From positions 186,001 to 250,000 of the forward strand of contig NZ_LIPF01000007.1 in the NCBI RefSeq assembly GCF_001905385.1: a stretch of 64,000 bases of DNA. The letters are read 5' to 3'. This DNA comes from Streptomyces sp. CB02414 (GTDB lineage Bacteria > Actinomycetota > Actinomycetes > Streptomycetales > Streptomycetaceae). Positions 1 to 8,832 of the stretch are shown here, in pieces. The translations under genes were made by a program, and so were the position numbers. Position 1 is the first letter of the stretch. The number at the start of each line of letters is the position of its first letter. The notes below the pieces were generated by a model. That model saw only the letters and a program-made list of their open reading frames with translations. It was not told the origin of the DNA and ran no database searches.

Positions 1-1044
1 CTGTCGGTCGGCTCCATGGCCGGCATCCTGTGTTCCGGCCACTTCGTGTCGAGGTTCGGCACCAGGCCCGTCACAGCACTCGCGACCGTGTTCGTCATCG
101 CGAGCATGGTCGTCGTGGCGGCCGGCAGCGCCCTCGCCTCCGCACCGCTGGTCACCGCGGGACTGTGCCTGTTCGGCACGGGGATCGGGTCGGGTGAGGT
201 GGCGATCAACGTGGACGGCGCCGACGTGGAACGGATCACCGGTACTCCGGTGCTGCCCAACCTGCACGGATGCTTCAGTCTGGGCACCGTCGTCGGAGGT
301 CTGGCCGGCATGGCGGCCACCGCCGCGTCGTTCCCCGCCCACTGGCACCTGGCTGCGGCCGCGGTGGTGGCGGCCGCGCTCTTCGCGTACGGCATCCGTG
401 CCGTCCCCGCCCGGGTCGGAATGCGTACGGCTCCGCCCGCCTCGGACACCGGGCGGCGTTCGAGGCCGCAGGTGTGGCGGGACCGGAGGCTGCTCCTGAT
501 CGGGGCCATCGTGCTGGCCATGGCCCTCGCCGAGGGCGCCGCCAACGACTGGCTGCCGCTGCTCATGGTCGACGGCCACGGGCTCGACGCCGCGGCCGGC
601 TCACTCGTCTACGTGGGGTTCGCCGCGGCGATGACCCTGGGGCGCTTCAGCGGCACGTTCTTCCTCAACCGTTACGGCCGTGCGACTGTCGTGCGGGCCA
701 GCGCGATCTCCGGTGCCATCGGCCTGGCCCTGGTCATCTTCTCCGACAACGCCGTCGTGGCCGCGGGGGCCGTCCTGTTCTGGGGCCTGGGCGCGTCCCT
801 GGGCTTCCCGGTGGCCCTGTCGGCTGCGGGCGACTCGGGGCCCGACGAGACCGCCCGGGTCAGTCTCGTGGCCACGATCGGTTACGTCGCCTTCCTGGTG
901 GGGCCGCCCGCTCTCGGTTTCCTGGGCGACCACTACGGGCTGCGCCCGGCGATGCTGGTGGTGCTGGCGTTCGTCACCACGGCCGTCTTGGCGGCCCCGG
1001 CCGCCGGTACCCGCGCACGTAGCTCCCCTCCGGTGCGCGTCTGA
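1..1044 (+). CDS. MFS transporter, 5' end outside the window
   Basis: The reading frame is open from base 1, so the N-terminus is missing; the ATG at 16 is internal. The 347 visible residues are a run of hydrophobic helices broken by short basic loops. A long central loop (about residues 140-160) separates two helix bundles, as expected for the later part of a 12-helix major facilitator. The conserved loop after the missing first helices is represented by residues like SRFGTRPV. It acts in the cytoplasmic membrane, probably as a proton-driven exporter of a small molecule. The acidic, small-residue helix MALAEGAANDWLPLL resembles the YbjJ-type subfamily. Substrate and direction cannot be told. 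The next intact gene is more than 1.6 kb away, so no operon partner is visible downstream. Confidence 0.85.
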   Translation: MSVGSMAGILCSGHFVSRFGTRPVTALATVFVIASMVVVAAGSALASAPLVTAGLCLFGTGIGSGEVAINVDGADVERITGTPVLPNLHGCFSLGTVVGGLAGMAATAASFPAHWHLAAAAVVAAALFAYGIRAVPARVGMRTAPPASDTGRRSRPQVWRDRRLLLIGAIVLAMALAEGAANDWLPLLMVDGHGLDAAAGSLVYVGFAAAMTLGRFSGTFFLNRYGRATVVRASAISGAIGLALVIFSDNAVVAAGAVLFWGLGASLGFPVALSAAGDSGPDETARVSLVATIGYVAFLVGPPALGFLGDHYGLRPAMLVVLAFVTTAVLAAPAAGTRARSSPPVRV

Positions 1045-1113
1045 CCCGAAGCCGTGGCTCCTCCCCTTCCCCCCGGAACTCGTCTGTGAGACGGCCGAGT
1101 CAGCGCATCCAGG

Positions 1114-1942
1114 ATGGATCACGTGTCCAGCCCCCGTCGGCGAATTGAGCGACTCACCCCTCTTCTCACCCGGCTCGGGCAGCCGGTGCCCGCGGCTCTC
1201 CTCCTCGCCACCGCCCTGCACACCGTCTGGGCGCTGGTGTTCGCCAACACCCGGACTCCGCGTACAACTTCGCCTGGTTCGGCGGCATGCATCCCGCCTC
1301 CTACAGCGTCCTGTCTCCGGACGTGATGAGTCTGCTCGGTGAGCCCGGTCGCCGGGTTGTTCGTGAAGATGGTCGCCGGGGCTCTGTGGCTGACGAAACG
1401 ACGCGCCGCCGCGTACGCCCTCGGCGGCGCGCCACTCGCCGTCGTCGCCCTGACCTCGTGACTCTTCCCCTTCTCCGGGCAGATGCCGATGAACGGATGG
1501 ACAGCAGCACTGTCCCTCGTGTGCGGCCTGGCACCGTAGGCCTTCGTGCCGGTTCACTGGCGCACGGGGCGCGTGGCAGGCGTCCTGTACGCCCTGGCGG
1601 TGCTGGGTGCTTGGCTGATCCCTTCGCAGATCGGCAGCAACATCACCCGCCTGGGCATGCTTTTCGGCGGTGTCGTACTCCTCGCGGCCCTGCCCGGGGT
1701 CCGGCTGCCACGCCCGGCCGCGCCGCGGCCGACTGTGCGCAAACGCCTCGCGCTGATCACGGCGATCTGCGCGGTCATCGTCTGGCAGGCCACCGGGGCG
1801 GTGGCCGATGCCGTGCGGACCGCTCCGACCGCAGCGTGGTCGCGGGACCTAAACCGCTGCCGCATCAGCTGGAGCGCGTCAAGATACGGCAGCAGGGGAG
1901 ACTCGAAGTGGTACCGGCCAGCAGTCGCGCCGCCGACGACCG
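1114..1942 (+). pseudogene. Decayed multi-helix membrane protein
   Basis: Reading across frames gives one continuous protein of a type common in Streptomyces. An N-terminal helix (ALLLATALHTVWALVFANT) starts at 1114. After a one-base shift near 1254 comes YNFAWFGGMHPASYSVLSP. At about 1341 the text jumps to SPVAGLFVKMVAGALWLTK in another frame, which implies a large internal deletion. The same frame then meets in-frame stops at 1459 (TGA) and 1537 (TAG) before PVHWRTGRVAGVLYALAVLG and several more helices. A last shift near 1853 restores the tail (LEVVPASSR). I recognise the motif order from an uncharacterised Streptomyces membrane protein family and do not know its function. Two stops plus several shifts make it inactive. 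Confidence 0.6.
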
Positions 1943-1965
1943 TCAGGCCGCCGTAACGCTGGCTC

Positions 1966-2172
1966 CGGACGCGAACCCGAAGTCCGAGTACGCCGTGCAG
2001 CAGGTGCGGGCGGCACTCGAGCGGACCGGAGCCCATGAGCTGGTGGAGGCGAAGATCGAGGAGCTGACGGAACAGAGCCTCGGGCATTTCGAGCGCACCG
2101 GCGCGCACCCGGCCGTGCGACGCGAGTTCGCCGCGCTGGTCCGGCGCGCGACGGGCGCGGCCCGCCCCAGCC
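1966..2172 (+). pseudogene. 3' fragment of a polyprenyl diphosphate synthase (crtE-like)
   Basis: The open frame reads SEYAVQQVRAALERTGAHE then VEAKIEELTEQSLGHF, the helical C-terminal pattern (AVxxxRxxLxxTGAxxxVExxIxxL) that ends geranylgeranyl or farnesyl diphosphate synthases. The catalytic part with the two DDxxD motifs is absent, and the frame runs on without a stop into the next fragment. It follows directly on the decayed membrane gene with no start signal. Together with the crtI-like piece behind it, the order matches the crtE-crtI order of Streptomyces carotenoid clusters, which is why I favour a crtE origin. Family membership rests on about 60 residues, so this is moderate evidence only. 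Confidence 0.5.
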
Positions 2173-2202
2173 GGATGAGGCTGCGTGAAAGGGCGCCGGG
2201 GC

Positions 2203-2316
2203 CGACCGGCCATGTCGTCGTGGCGGGCGCCGGTCTGTCCCACCGGCCTGTGCCCTGCACCTGCTGGGCGGTGCCCACGGGTCACCGTGGTCGAACGGAA
2301 CATCGGTAAGCGTCAC
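2203..2316 (+). pseudogene. 5' fragment resembling a phytoene desaturase (crtI-like)
   Basis: The sequence encodes HVVVAGAGLS in one frame, then ACALHLLGGAH and RVTVVERN in shifted frames. Put together these spell the N-terminal FAD-binding fingerprint (GxGLSGLxxALHLLGAGHxVTVVER) of CrtI-type desaturases and related amine-oxidase-fold enzymes. It breaks off after about 35 residues. The position immediately behind a CrtE-like C-terminus is the main reason to read it as crtI. A fragment of another FAD-dependent enzyme is possible. Confidence 0.42.
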
Positions 2317-2384
2317 TGAGTGACCAGCGACTCCACTGTGGCCCGCAAGATCGTCGTTGCTCTGGCGGGCCAGGACGAGGCGTC

Positions 2385-2519
2385 GAGGACCTGACCCAGG
2401 TACAGATCGCGGACCGCACCGGTGTGCCCCCGAGGACGGTCAAGAGCCACGCCAGGCGGTGTCTGCACCGGCTGCGCACGGCGATCGACCAGGACAGCGC
2501 GCACGGCACGGACACCTGA
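2385..2519 (+). pseudogene. C-terminal remnant of an ECF sigma factor (region 4)
   Basis: The frame DLTQVQIADRTGV followed by TVKSHARRCLHRLRTAID is the helix-turn-helix of sigma region 4.2, which contacts the -35 element, ending in a natural TGA. No region 2 precedes it. The GTG at 2320 opens a different frame that stops at once after RKIVVALAGQDEASRT. The conserved region-4 motif GVPLGTVKSH appears here as GVPPRTVKSH, so even the DNA-reading helix has changed. It is the third gene fragment in a row in this debris field. Confidence 0.6.
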
Positions 2520-2715
2520 CCGACCCGACGGACCGGACTCACGAGCGCGCACCCCATAGTGATGCGCACACGGTCGGCGTCGGCCGTTGGACCGAACGAG
2601 CGAGCCGCCGAAGGGATACTGCGTGGCGGCTGAAAGCTCGGCGCAGCCCGGTGGCCATCCTGGATCCTCCGTGGCTTGTGACAGCCGCCCGGTACAGGAG
2701 CGAACGGAGACGCTC

Positions 2716-3457
2716 GTGAACGATCACTCATCGAGTCCGGCCCTTCCCACCCGTGGTGGACAGAGCCACCTATCAGGAGGCCCGGGAAGGTCTGCTCGTA
2801 CGGGAGAAGGCGCACACCCGTGAAGGAGACGCGATCGCGGCGGCGCGCCGGCGGCTTCCGATGGTGGAGGTCGACGCCACCATCGAGGTCATCGGCCCTG
2901 ACAGGCCGGTCACGATCCTCGACGTGTTCGAAGGCCGCAAGCAGCTCATCGCCTACTTCCACGCCTGGTGGCCCGGACGGCCCGCCGCCGGGCAGTGCGA
3001 GGGCTGCACGTTCTTCAACTGCCAGGTCCGCGAGTTGTCCTACATCCACTCCCGCGACGTCACGTACGCCACTCTCTGCAAAGGTCCTTACCAAGAGAGC
3101 ATCCGCTACCGCGACTTCCTGGGCCTGGACATGCCGTGGTACTCGGTCGAGAAGACGGCGCCGCAGCTCCTGGAGGGCCGCGACTGGCAGCGTCACCACC
3201 TCGTCTGCTACGTCCGCGACGGCAAGCGGGTGTTCGAGACGTACTACACCGGCGGTCGCGGCGTCGAGGTCATGGCACCCACCCACGGACTGCTGGACAT
3301 GACCGTCTACGGACGCCAGGAGGCCTGGGAGGACTCCCCTCGCGGCTGGCCCCAGCCCTGGTACTCCGAGGAGAATCCCGAGGAGTGGCGCACGAACGGG
3401 CGCCCCATCGCCCAATGGTCCCGCATCGAAGCGGGCCGCTCCGACCAGCTCACCTAG
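2716..3457 (+). CDS. DUF899 thioredoxin-like protein, frameshift close to the start
   Basis: The 234-residue frame from GTG 2753 is a full DUF899 domain (thioredoxin-fold family of unknown reaction). It has the usual VREKAHTREGDAIAAARRRL opening, a CEGCTFFN stretch at about residues 83-90 where thioredoxins carry the CxxC motif, and a GVEVMAPTHGLLDMTVYGRQ tail. The family normally starts about 12 residues earlier. That piece (NDHSSSPALPT, from GTG 2716) is present but in another frame. One surplus C near 2750 separates the two parts. GTG 2753 has no ribosome binding site, whereas 2716 follows a purine-rich GGAGACG. So either the gene is broken, or a base error lies here. Confidence in the family is high and in the start is low. 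Confidence 0.75.
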
Positions 3458-3822
3458 TCAGGCGCTTCTCGATCCCCTCCAGTCCGAGAAGCCGTGCCGA
3501 CGAAAGCGCGCGCGGACCGGAGTCGTTGGTCGCGGAGTTGACCGGGACGGCGGACGTTACTGGGCCTACTGGGAGCCTGCTGTGCCGTGGCGGCGATCGG
3601 CGCCGTTGCAGCCCGCCCGCGTCCAGGCCGAGGTGAAGCAGGACTGTGTCGCTTCCTGGGGGCGTGCCGGCCGCCGCCGTTGCCAGTCGACCGGCGCGCT
3701 CCCCCGGGCGGCGGGCAGGGCGGATGGGCGATCCGAGCGGGATGTGGGTGACGCACCACTGGTGCAGGCGTGTCCAGGTGCTCCGGCTGCGCACTGACCG
3801 AAACAATCGGTTCGTGAGAGAC
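3458..3822. other. Intergenic region, no supported gene
   Basis: About 365 bases lie between the DUF899 gene and the hydroxylase. Open frames exist on both strands, but they lack a ribosome binding site and a recognisable domain and are rich in Arg/Pro/Ala, typical of shadow frames in this composition. The hydroxylase promoter must lie here; I could not identify its elements with confidence. Confidence 0.5.
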
Positions 3823-4689
3823 ATGCACGTGCGTACTCCGATCGCGACCGACGGCCGACTCGACGCGGCCGCCAAGCACCCTGGCCTCAGTGACCCCCGC
3901 TACCTGCTGCGGCGTCGGGCCATCGCCTCGCTGGCCCGCGGACACCGGGTCGGTGACCCCTCACCGCGAGTGGACTACACCGAGACCGAGCAGCAGACCT
4001 GGCGGACCGTCCACCAGCGGCTCTGGAACGCCCAACGGGAGCATGCCTGCCGTGCCGCCCTTGACGCCCGTGAACAGGCGCCCGTTCCAGCGGACCACAT
4101 CCCGCAGCATGCCGAGGTCGGGCTGCACCTGCGGAGGTTGACGGGTTTCGACTTCACTCTCGCGGGCGGTGTGGTCGGCAACAAGAGGTTCCTGGGGTCG
4201 ATGGCCGACGGCTACTTCCACGCCGTGCAGTTCGTCCGCCATCCGGCCGTACCGATGTTCACCCCCGAGCCGGACATCATCCATGACGTCTTCGGTCACG
4301 GGATCCACCTGGCCTCGCCGGCCTTCGCCGACGTCTACCGGCTGATCGGGGACGCGGCGATGCGCGTCGAGAGCAGGGACGTCCTCCAGATGATCAGCGA
4401 CGTGTACTGGTTCACCCTGGAGTACGGAGTCCTCGACGAGGGAGGGACACCCAAGGCGTACGGGGCGGCTCTGCTCTCCTCGTCCGGGGAGATCTGCCGC
4501 CTGCGGCAGGCTCGGATCCGTCCGCTGGACATCCGCGCGATGCTGGCCACCGGGTACGACATCTCCGGGTACCAGCCGGTGCTCTTCAGCGCCCGCAGCC
4601 TGGACGAGGTCACCGACACCCTGGGCGGCTTCCTGACGGCGCTCGACGACGAGAGCGCGCCGCGCTTCGGACGGGCCGTGGAGTCCTGA
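3823..4689 (+). CDS. Biopterin-dependent aromatic amino acid hydroxylase (phenylalanine 4-monooxygenase type)
   Basis: This 288-residue protein is the catalytic core of the iron- and tetrahydrobiopterin-dependent hydroxylases, without a regulatory ACT domain, as in other bacterial members. The three iron ligands are visible: His154 and His159 in the motif HDVFGH and Glu200 in WFTLEYG. Their spacing (+5, +41) closely matches known enzymes. The substrate-channel motif VPMFTPEPDIIHDVFGHG is intact. The likely reaction is phenylalanine to tyrosine with O2; tryptophan or a free natural-product precursor cannot be excluded from sequence. The ATG at 3823 is chosen because the alignable part begins soon after; GTG 3814 is in frame and possible. 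Pterin recycling genes (PCD, DHPR) are not next to it, so it stands alone here. Confidence 0.88.
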   Translation: MHVRTPIATDGRLDAAAKHPGLSDPRYLLRRRAIASLARGHRVGDPSPRVDYTETEQQTWRTVHQRLWNAQREHACRAALDAREQAPVPADHIPQHAEVGLHLRRLTGFDFTLAGGVVGNKRFLGSMADGYFHAVQFVRHPAVPMFTPEPDIIHDVFGHGIHLASPAFADVYRLIGDAAMRVESRDVLQMISDVYWFTLEYGVLDEGGTPKAYGAALLSSSGEICRLRQARIRPLDIRAMLATGYDISGYQPVLFSARSLDEVTDTLGGFLTALDDESAPRFGRAVES

Positions 4690-4907
4690 GAGCTGTGCCG
4701 CACCAGGCCCGCGCGACGGTACTCCGCGGAGGTCAGGGTTTCTGCGGGGGCTGCCGTTCTCAGCGAAATCGGTCGGGCCCCACAGAACCCGGCCCGACTC
4801 GGCCGAGGAGCCAAGCCGGTCGACCCCATCGTCGGCCAGCTCATCACCCCCAGAGAGCTGGGGCACCAGCAGCGCCTTCGTCCCCCTGACCCGTTTGGCG
4901 GACACCA

Positions 4908-5417
4908 TCACGCCGAAGGCGGAAAATCACCCATGAGGGAGGCGTATGGGTTCGAGAACGAGGTCAGGTCACTTACGCGGACCAGGCTGAGCTCGCTGGG
5001 TTCGATCCCGGAGCCGGACAGGACCACTTCAGTGCCTTCGACGCATCCCCGTGCGACCCAGTCACGATCATTGCTGTTGCGCCAGAGTTCGAACGTCACG
5101 AGTCTCCCGTCTGCGGTGATACTGACGGGTTCGGAGGCCGGCAGGCTGGCCGGAGGTTCCTCGCCGGCGTGGTAGTAGTCCTCGAAAGCCCGCGCCAGGG
5201 CATCGCCGACCTCCGCATTGTCGGAGGAGGCGCTCAAGACCGTGACGTGCTCGACCTCTGGGTCGAAGTACGGGGAGCCGAACCACAGGTACACATGTAT
5301 CTCGCCGGTGACTCGGTTGTAGCCGTGACCCGTGACCTGCCGTGATTCAGGCCAGTTGGCGTCGACAGCGAAGACGCTGAAGCCTTCTGCCGAGCCAGGG
5401 GTGCCTTGATCGTTCAT
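4908..5417 (-). CDS. Hypothetical protein, 169 residues
   Basis: This soluble, acidic protein (many Asp, Glu and Ser) has no signal peptide or membrane segment. It contains EIHVYLWFGSPYFDPEVEH and a middle segment, VEHVTVLSASSDNAEVGDAL, that look like alternating beta strands and helices. The start ATG at 5417 follows the purine-rich GGGAGGTCCC. I do not recognise the family. Codon use has the strong third-position G/C expected of a real Streptomyces gene, which is why I keep it. It is flanked by a 218-base gap to the hydroxylase (convergent) and by the oxidase terminator upstream, so it appears to be a single-gene unit. Confidence 0.7.
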   Translation of the reverse strand: MNDQGTPGSAEGFSVFAVDANWPESRQVTGHGYNRVTGEIHVYLWFGSPYFDPEVEHVTVLSASSDNAEVGDALARAFEDYYHAGEEPPASLPASEPVSITADGRLVTFELWRNSNDRDWVARGCVEGTEVVLSGSGIEPSELSLVRVSDLTSFSNPYASLMGDFPPSA

Positions 5418-5652
5418 GGGACCTCCCGCGTGCTCTTACGTGATCAGGCATCCTGTCACCGCAAGAGAACCAGCGGGGGGTGGGGTCGGCATCGATGGCC
5501 GGGGCGATGTGCTTCCGGATCGACCTGGCCCACCCAGGAAACGCCTGGTCCACGGACGTGCTGCCCACAGGGCCACAGGGTCCGCGCCCCACCTCAGCCG
5601 GGCCGCCCGCCTTACACGCCCGGCAGGACGAGACGCATCAGGTACGGTCCGT

Positions 5653-5681
5653 CCCGGGGGCGGGCGGCGAGGGCCCCCGGG
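5653..5681 (-). terminator. GC-rich stem-loop behind the amino acid oxidase gene
   Basis: CCCGGGGGC at 5653-5661 pairs perfectly with GCCCCCGGG at 5673-5681 across an 11-base loop, 15 bases beyond the oxidase stop codon. There is no U tract, which is usual for Streptomyces terminators. It probably ends transcription of the oxidase gene. Confidence 0.6.
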
Positions 5682-5695
5682 CGGGCAGGCAGGCG

Positions 5696-7756
5696 TCAGC
5701 CCGTGTGCACCTTCAGGGCGGTTCGGACGGCCGACTCGAGGGCGCCCTCGATCCAGGCGGGTTTGATCGAGGTGTGGTCCCCCGCGAAGTGCAGGGGCCC
5801 TTCCGACGTGGGGATGTCCGGGAACAGTTCCGTGTGCTGGCCGGGGAAGAGCACGGAAGCCTCGCCGTAGGCGTAGTGGTCGCGCATCCACGACTGGGTC
5901 TGGCACTTGGTGGTGAAGAAGACCTCGCACCTGCGGCCGAAGACCGCCTGCACTCCGGCGAGGGCACGCAGACAGCGCTCTTCGTCGGCGTAGGCGTCCC
6001 ACTTGAGGGCGTCGTCGGACCAGCTGTACGAGGCCAGCACGATGCCGCCGTCGCTGCCTTCCATCGGGTGGGCGTGCTCGAAGTACATGAACCGGTTGGC
6101 GTTGTCGCTGACGGATCCGCCACCGCGGACGTGCGCTGCCTCGACCTCGCCCTCCCCGGCCGGCCGGAAGGCGGCGAAGCAGTGCTTGTAGGCGTCGGGG
6201 ACCGTCACGCCCAGGTCCTTCACGGACTTGTGCGCGCCGAGGTACCTGGCGTCCGTGACCTTGCCCGCCCGGTACTTCTCGTACAGGCCGTCCTCGATGG
6301 TGTCGAGGGCCTGCTTCCACTGCTCCTCGGTCAGCTCCCACCAGCGCCGGGAGAATTCCAGCAGCACCTTGGTCGCCGCGTCGTAGTGCAGCTCCGTGAC
6401 GGCCCGGCGCTTGCCGTACGACAGCGGGGGGTCGAAGGCGACATGCCGCAGTCCGGAGAAGGGCACGGTGACGATCGCCTCGTCCCCCTCGAAGACCTCC
6501 GTGGCGCCTCCCTTACCCGTCTGGCAGTCCTCCGAGACGGTGTGGACCCGTACCTTGCCGCCGGTGCGTTCGATGCGAACGGCACGACGGTCGAGCCGCA
6601 CCTTTCCCTTCACCGGCGCGTACATCGCGTCGGCGAGCAGCGCGGTGCCGCCCTTGATCTCCCAGAACTTGGTCCTGGGATCGATGAGCGCGCTGGACAG
6701 GAAGCTGTGGAGGAAGGAGAGGTGCAGCCGCGAGGTCAGGTTCTGGATGGTTCCGACCAGGTCGATGGTCCGCGTGTCGAGCCCGGCTGCTTCGGTGAGG
6801 TAGCGGTACATGGACCAGTGTCCGTACTTCTTGAGAACCTCGGTCCACCCGTCGACAAGTGCCTTTCCCTCCTTGCCGCGGATGAGTCGGTGCGCGGGTT
6901 CGAGGGCGTCGGCGAGGATGGCCGCGGCGGTCTTCTTGCGGTTGGCGCCGGTAACTCCGAAGGTGTCGTTGATCCGTTCCGGGTTCTTCTCGTAGTCGGC
7001 CCGGCGCTCGTGGACGCCGTTGACGTGGATCCAGGTGCGGTTGGTCTTCTTCGCCGGGTCGTCGGGGTCGACGTCGACCAGGTAGAACTCCTGGCGGGGG
7101 AGGTCGAACTTCTTGAGCAGCGCCATGAGGAGCGGATGGCTCTCCGGCAGCCGCATGGCTCCGCCCTCGGCGTACTGCCGGGGGTCGGCGAAGGGCTGCC
7201 TGCCCTTCTCGTGACCGCCCTTGCGGAAGGTCTTGATGCGGCCGCCGACCCGGTTGCCGTTGGCCTCGATCACGACGACGTCGTGGCCCGCCCGGTTGAG
7301 CAGGTCGGCGGCGAGCAGCCCGGCCGGGCCGGCCCCGACGATCAGGACCCGCTTGGTGGCCTTCCCCCGGCTGGCCGGCAGACCGTCGTTGACCGCCTTC
7401 ACGTAGGCCGGGACCAGGGGCTTGTCGTGTTCGTCGTGGACGACGACCGCACGGGCGACCGTGCGGTACGCCTCCGGGGCGGTGCCGGGCGGCGCCGCGG
7501 CCGGCGTGACCGCGGGCGCTGTCCCGGGGCTGAGCGCTGTCGCGGGGGTGACGGAGGCGGCGGTGAGCCCGACGGCGAGCGCGGAAGCTCCGGTCGCCGT
7601 GACGACGGAGCGCCGTGAGGGCGTGGTCCGCCGGGGTGCCGGGGGCCGGGGCGGTGACCCGTGAGCGTCTGACGCGGGCTGCTCCTCCCCGGCCGCGCAG
7701 GACTGCGTGCCGGACGACGTGCCGGTAGCTGAGGTGTTCGCGTTCTGAGTGTTCAT
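5696..7756 (-). CDS. Tat-exported flavin amine oxidase (L-amino-acid oxidase, glutamate-oxidase-like)
   Basis: This 686-residue protein oxidatively deaminates an L-amino acid, giving a 2-oxo acid, ammonia and hydrogen peroxide. The start ATG at 7756 follows GGGAGGCG. A long polar leader ends in a twin-arginine signal (PSRRSVVTATG, Arg48-Arg49) and a hydrophobic stretch, so it should be exported folded with its FAD. The FAD fingerprint VGAGPAGLLAADLLNRAGHD begins at Gly141, with Glu164 as ribose ligand and NRVGGRIKTF behind. A C-terminal motif with GPLHFAGDHTS closes the flavin site. The segment around the fingerprint strongly resembles Streptomyces L-glutamate oxidase. I cannot assign substrate specificity by eye. 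No partner genes; it has its own terminator. Confidence 0.87.
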   Translation of the reverse strand: MNTQNANTSATGTSSGTQSCAAGEEQPASDAHGSPPRPPAPRRTTPSRRSVVTATGASALAVGLTAASVTPATALSPGTAPAVTPAAAPPGTAPEAYRTVARAVVVHDEHDKPLVPAYVKAVNDGLPASRGKATKRVLIVGAGPAGLLAADLLNRAGHDVVVIEANGNRVGGRIKTFRKGGHEKGRQPFADPRQYAEGGAMRLPESHPLLMALLKKFDLPRQEFYLVDVDPDDPAKKTNRTWIHVNGVHERRADYEKNPERINDTFGVTGANRKKTAAAILADALEPAHRLIRGKEGKALVDGWTEVLKKYGHWSMYRYLTEAAGLDTRTIDLVGTIQNLTSRLHLSFLHSFLSSALIDPRTKFWEIKGGTALLADAMYAPVKGKVRLDRRAVRIERTGGKVRVHTVSEDCQTGKGGATEVFEGDEAIVTVPFSGLRHVAFDPPLSYGKRRAVTELHYDAATKVLLEFSRRWWELTEEQWKQALDTIEDGLYEKYRAGKVTDARYLGAHKSVKDLGVTVPDAYKHCFAAFRPAGEGEVEAAHVRGGGSVSDNANRFMYFEHAHPMEGSDGGIVLASYSWSDDALKWDAYADEERCLRALAGVQAVFGRRCEVFFTTKCQTQSWMRDHYAYGEASVLFPGQHTELFPDIPTSEGPLHFAGDHTSIKPAWIEGALESAVRTALKVHTG

Positions 7757-7926
7757 CGCCTCCCACCCTTGATGTTGGAGCCCGGCGGTGGCGGTGCCCT
7801 CACACGGACGGGAGGCGTAAACCACTCGATGCGGTCCACGGGACGTACCGGGGTTCACCCGGGCGCCGTCGTCAACGCGCCCGCGCCTCACGGAGGGGCA
7901 GGCCTCGCGTTCCCCGCGGATGCCGG

Positions 7927-8398
7927 TCAGTGCTGGTGTCCGCCGGTGGCACTGGTCCATGCCGATCGGCACGAAGACCGTGTCCTGGGGCCGCGCAGCA
8001 CGGCCGGCGGCGCCTCGCCGTTCACCTCCAGCACGCGGAACTGGACGTCGTGGACCTGGAAGTTGTGCGCATCCCCATCGTGTTGCGCACCGTCCAGATC
8101 TCGGATCGCTCCCCCAAGCGCCTTCCCGGCGTCGGTGGGCTTCTCCTTGGCTTCGTGCCTCCACATCTGGAGCAGGCCGATCGTGCGCGCCGGAGCCACG
8201 TGGGCGTCGTCGTGGCGGTCCTCGCCTCGGCGGGCTCCGTACCGGCGACGTCTTGGCGGCCACGGCGTCCTGGGCGGCCTCTCGGCCCCGTACAACGCCG
8301 GCATGCGGGCACAGTGGCGCGCGGCGGCCTTGTCCTCGTCCGTAGTGGCGGCGTCCCGCTTCGCCGGGGCGGCCGCGGCGGCCTGCTCAGTCTCGATG
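7927..8398 (-). pseudogene. Possible decayed gene of unknown function
   Basis: On the minus strand the segment TIGLLQMWRHEAKEKPTD and its continuation to FRVLEVNGEAPPAVLRG has the look and codon bias of real protein. The continuation (QDTVFVPIGMDQ) lies in a neighbouring frame, and upstream coding-like pieces are spread over two frames without a start. The layout (helix, then short strand with FRV) reminds me of DUF5954-type Streptomyces proteins, but the match is too weak to name. The rest of the 1.08-kb gap between the oxidase and the DUF4241 gene shows nothing convincing. Confidence 0.28.
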
Positions 8399-8561
8399 AC
8401 CGCGGCCTCGGTGCCGGTGGGGCTCCGCACAGCGGCACGGTTGCCCGCGCAGGCCGCACCTTCTGTAGGGCCCGTACCACCTCGCGGGGCTCTGGGTCGT
8501 CCTCTCACCGCCCCGCCCTCCACCGGCCCTCGGCAGTCTCAAGGGCCGGAAGACTGGCGAA

Positions 8562-8690
8562 GTGATCTGCCCCCGCACCCGGCCCCGGTGGGTGTGCGTC
8601 GGGCTGGACGCGGCCGGTGCCGTCCTGGCCGCGGGACGCCTGATGTACTCGGGCGAGTGGACCATATGTGACCCCGGCGTCGGAAGGTGA
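8562..8690 (+). CDS. Possible 42-residue small protein
   Basis: The open frame from GTG 8562 encodes a compact sequence with WVCVGLDAAGAVLAAGRLM and a Cys near the end (WTICDPGVGR). AGTG is preceded by GGAAGACTGGCGA, a poor ribosome binding site. It could be a real small protein or the last piece of a lost gene. I report it because the frame looks protein-like rather than Arg/Pro-rich like the shadow frames around it. Confidence 0.22.
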   Translation: MICPRTRPRWVCVGLDAAGAVLAAGRLMYSGEWTICDPGVGR

Positions 8691-8832
8691 CAGGTCATGG
8701 ACCGGCTCCCCGGCACGACCGTCTGGGCACCGGATATGGTCCGCTGTCCGCCTCGTAGGAGCGTTGTCACAGGCAGCGGCTACCTTGCAGCTCAGCACAC
8801 AGCCGAGGCAGGTTGCAGGAACAGGAGCGGCA

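Noticed and set aside
5480..7618. 712-residue plus-strand frame over the amino acid oxidase
   Set aside because: Antisense shadow of the oxidase; composition (Val/Gly/Asp/Arg) and lack of a start signal speak against a gene.
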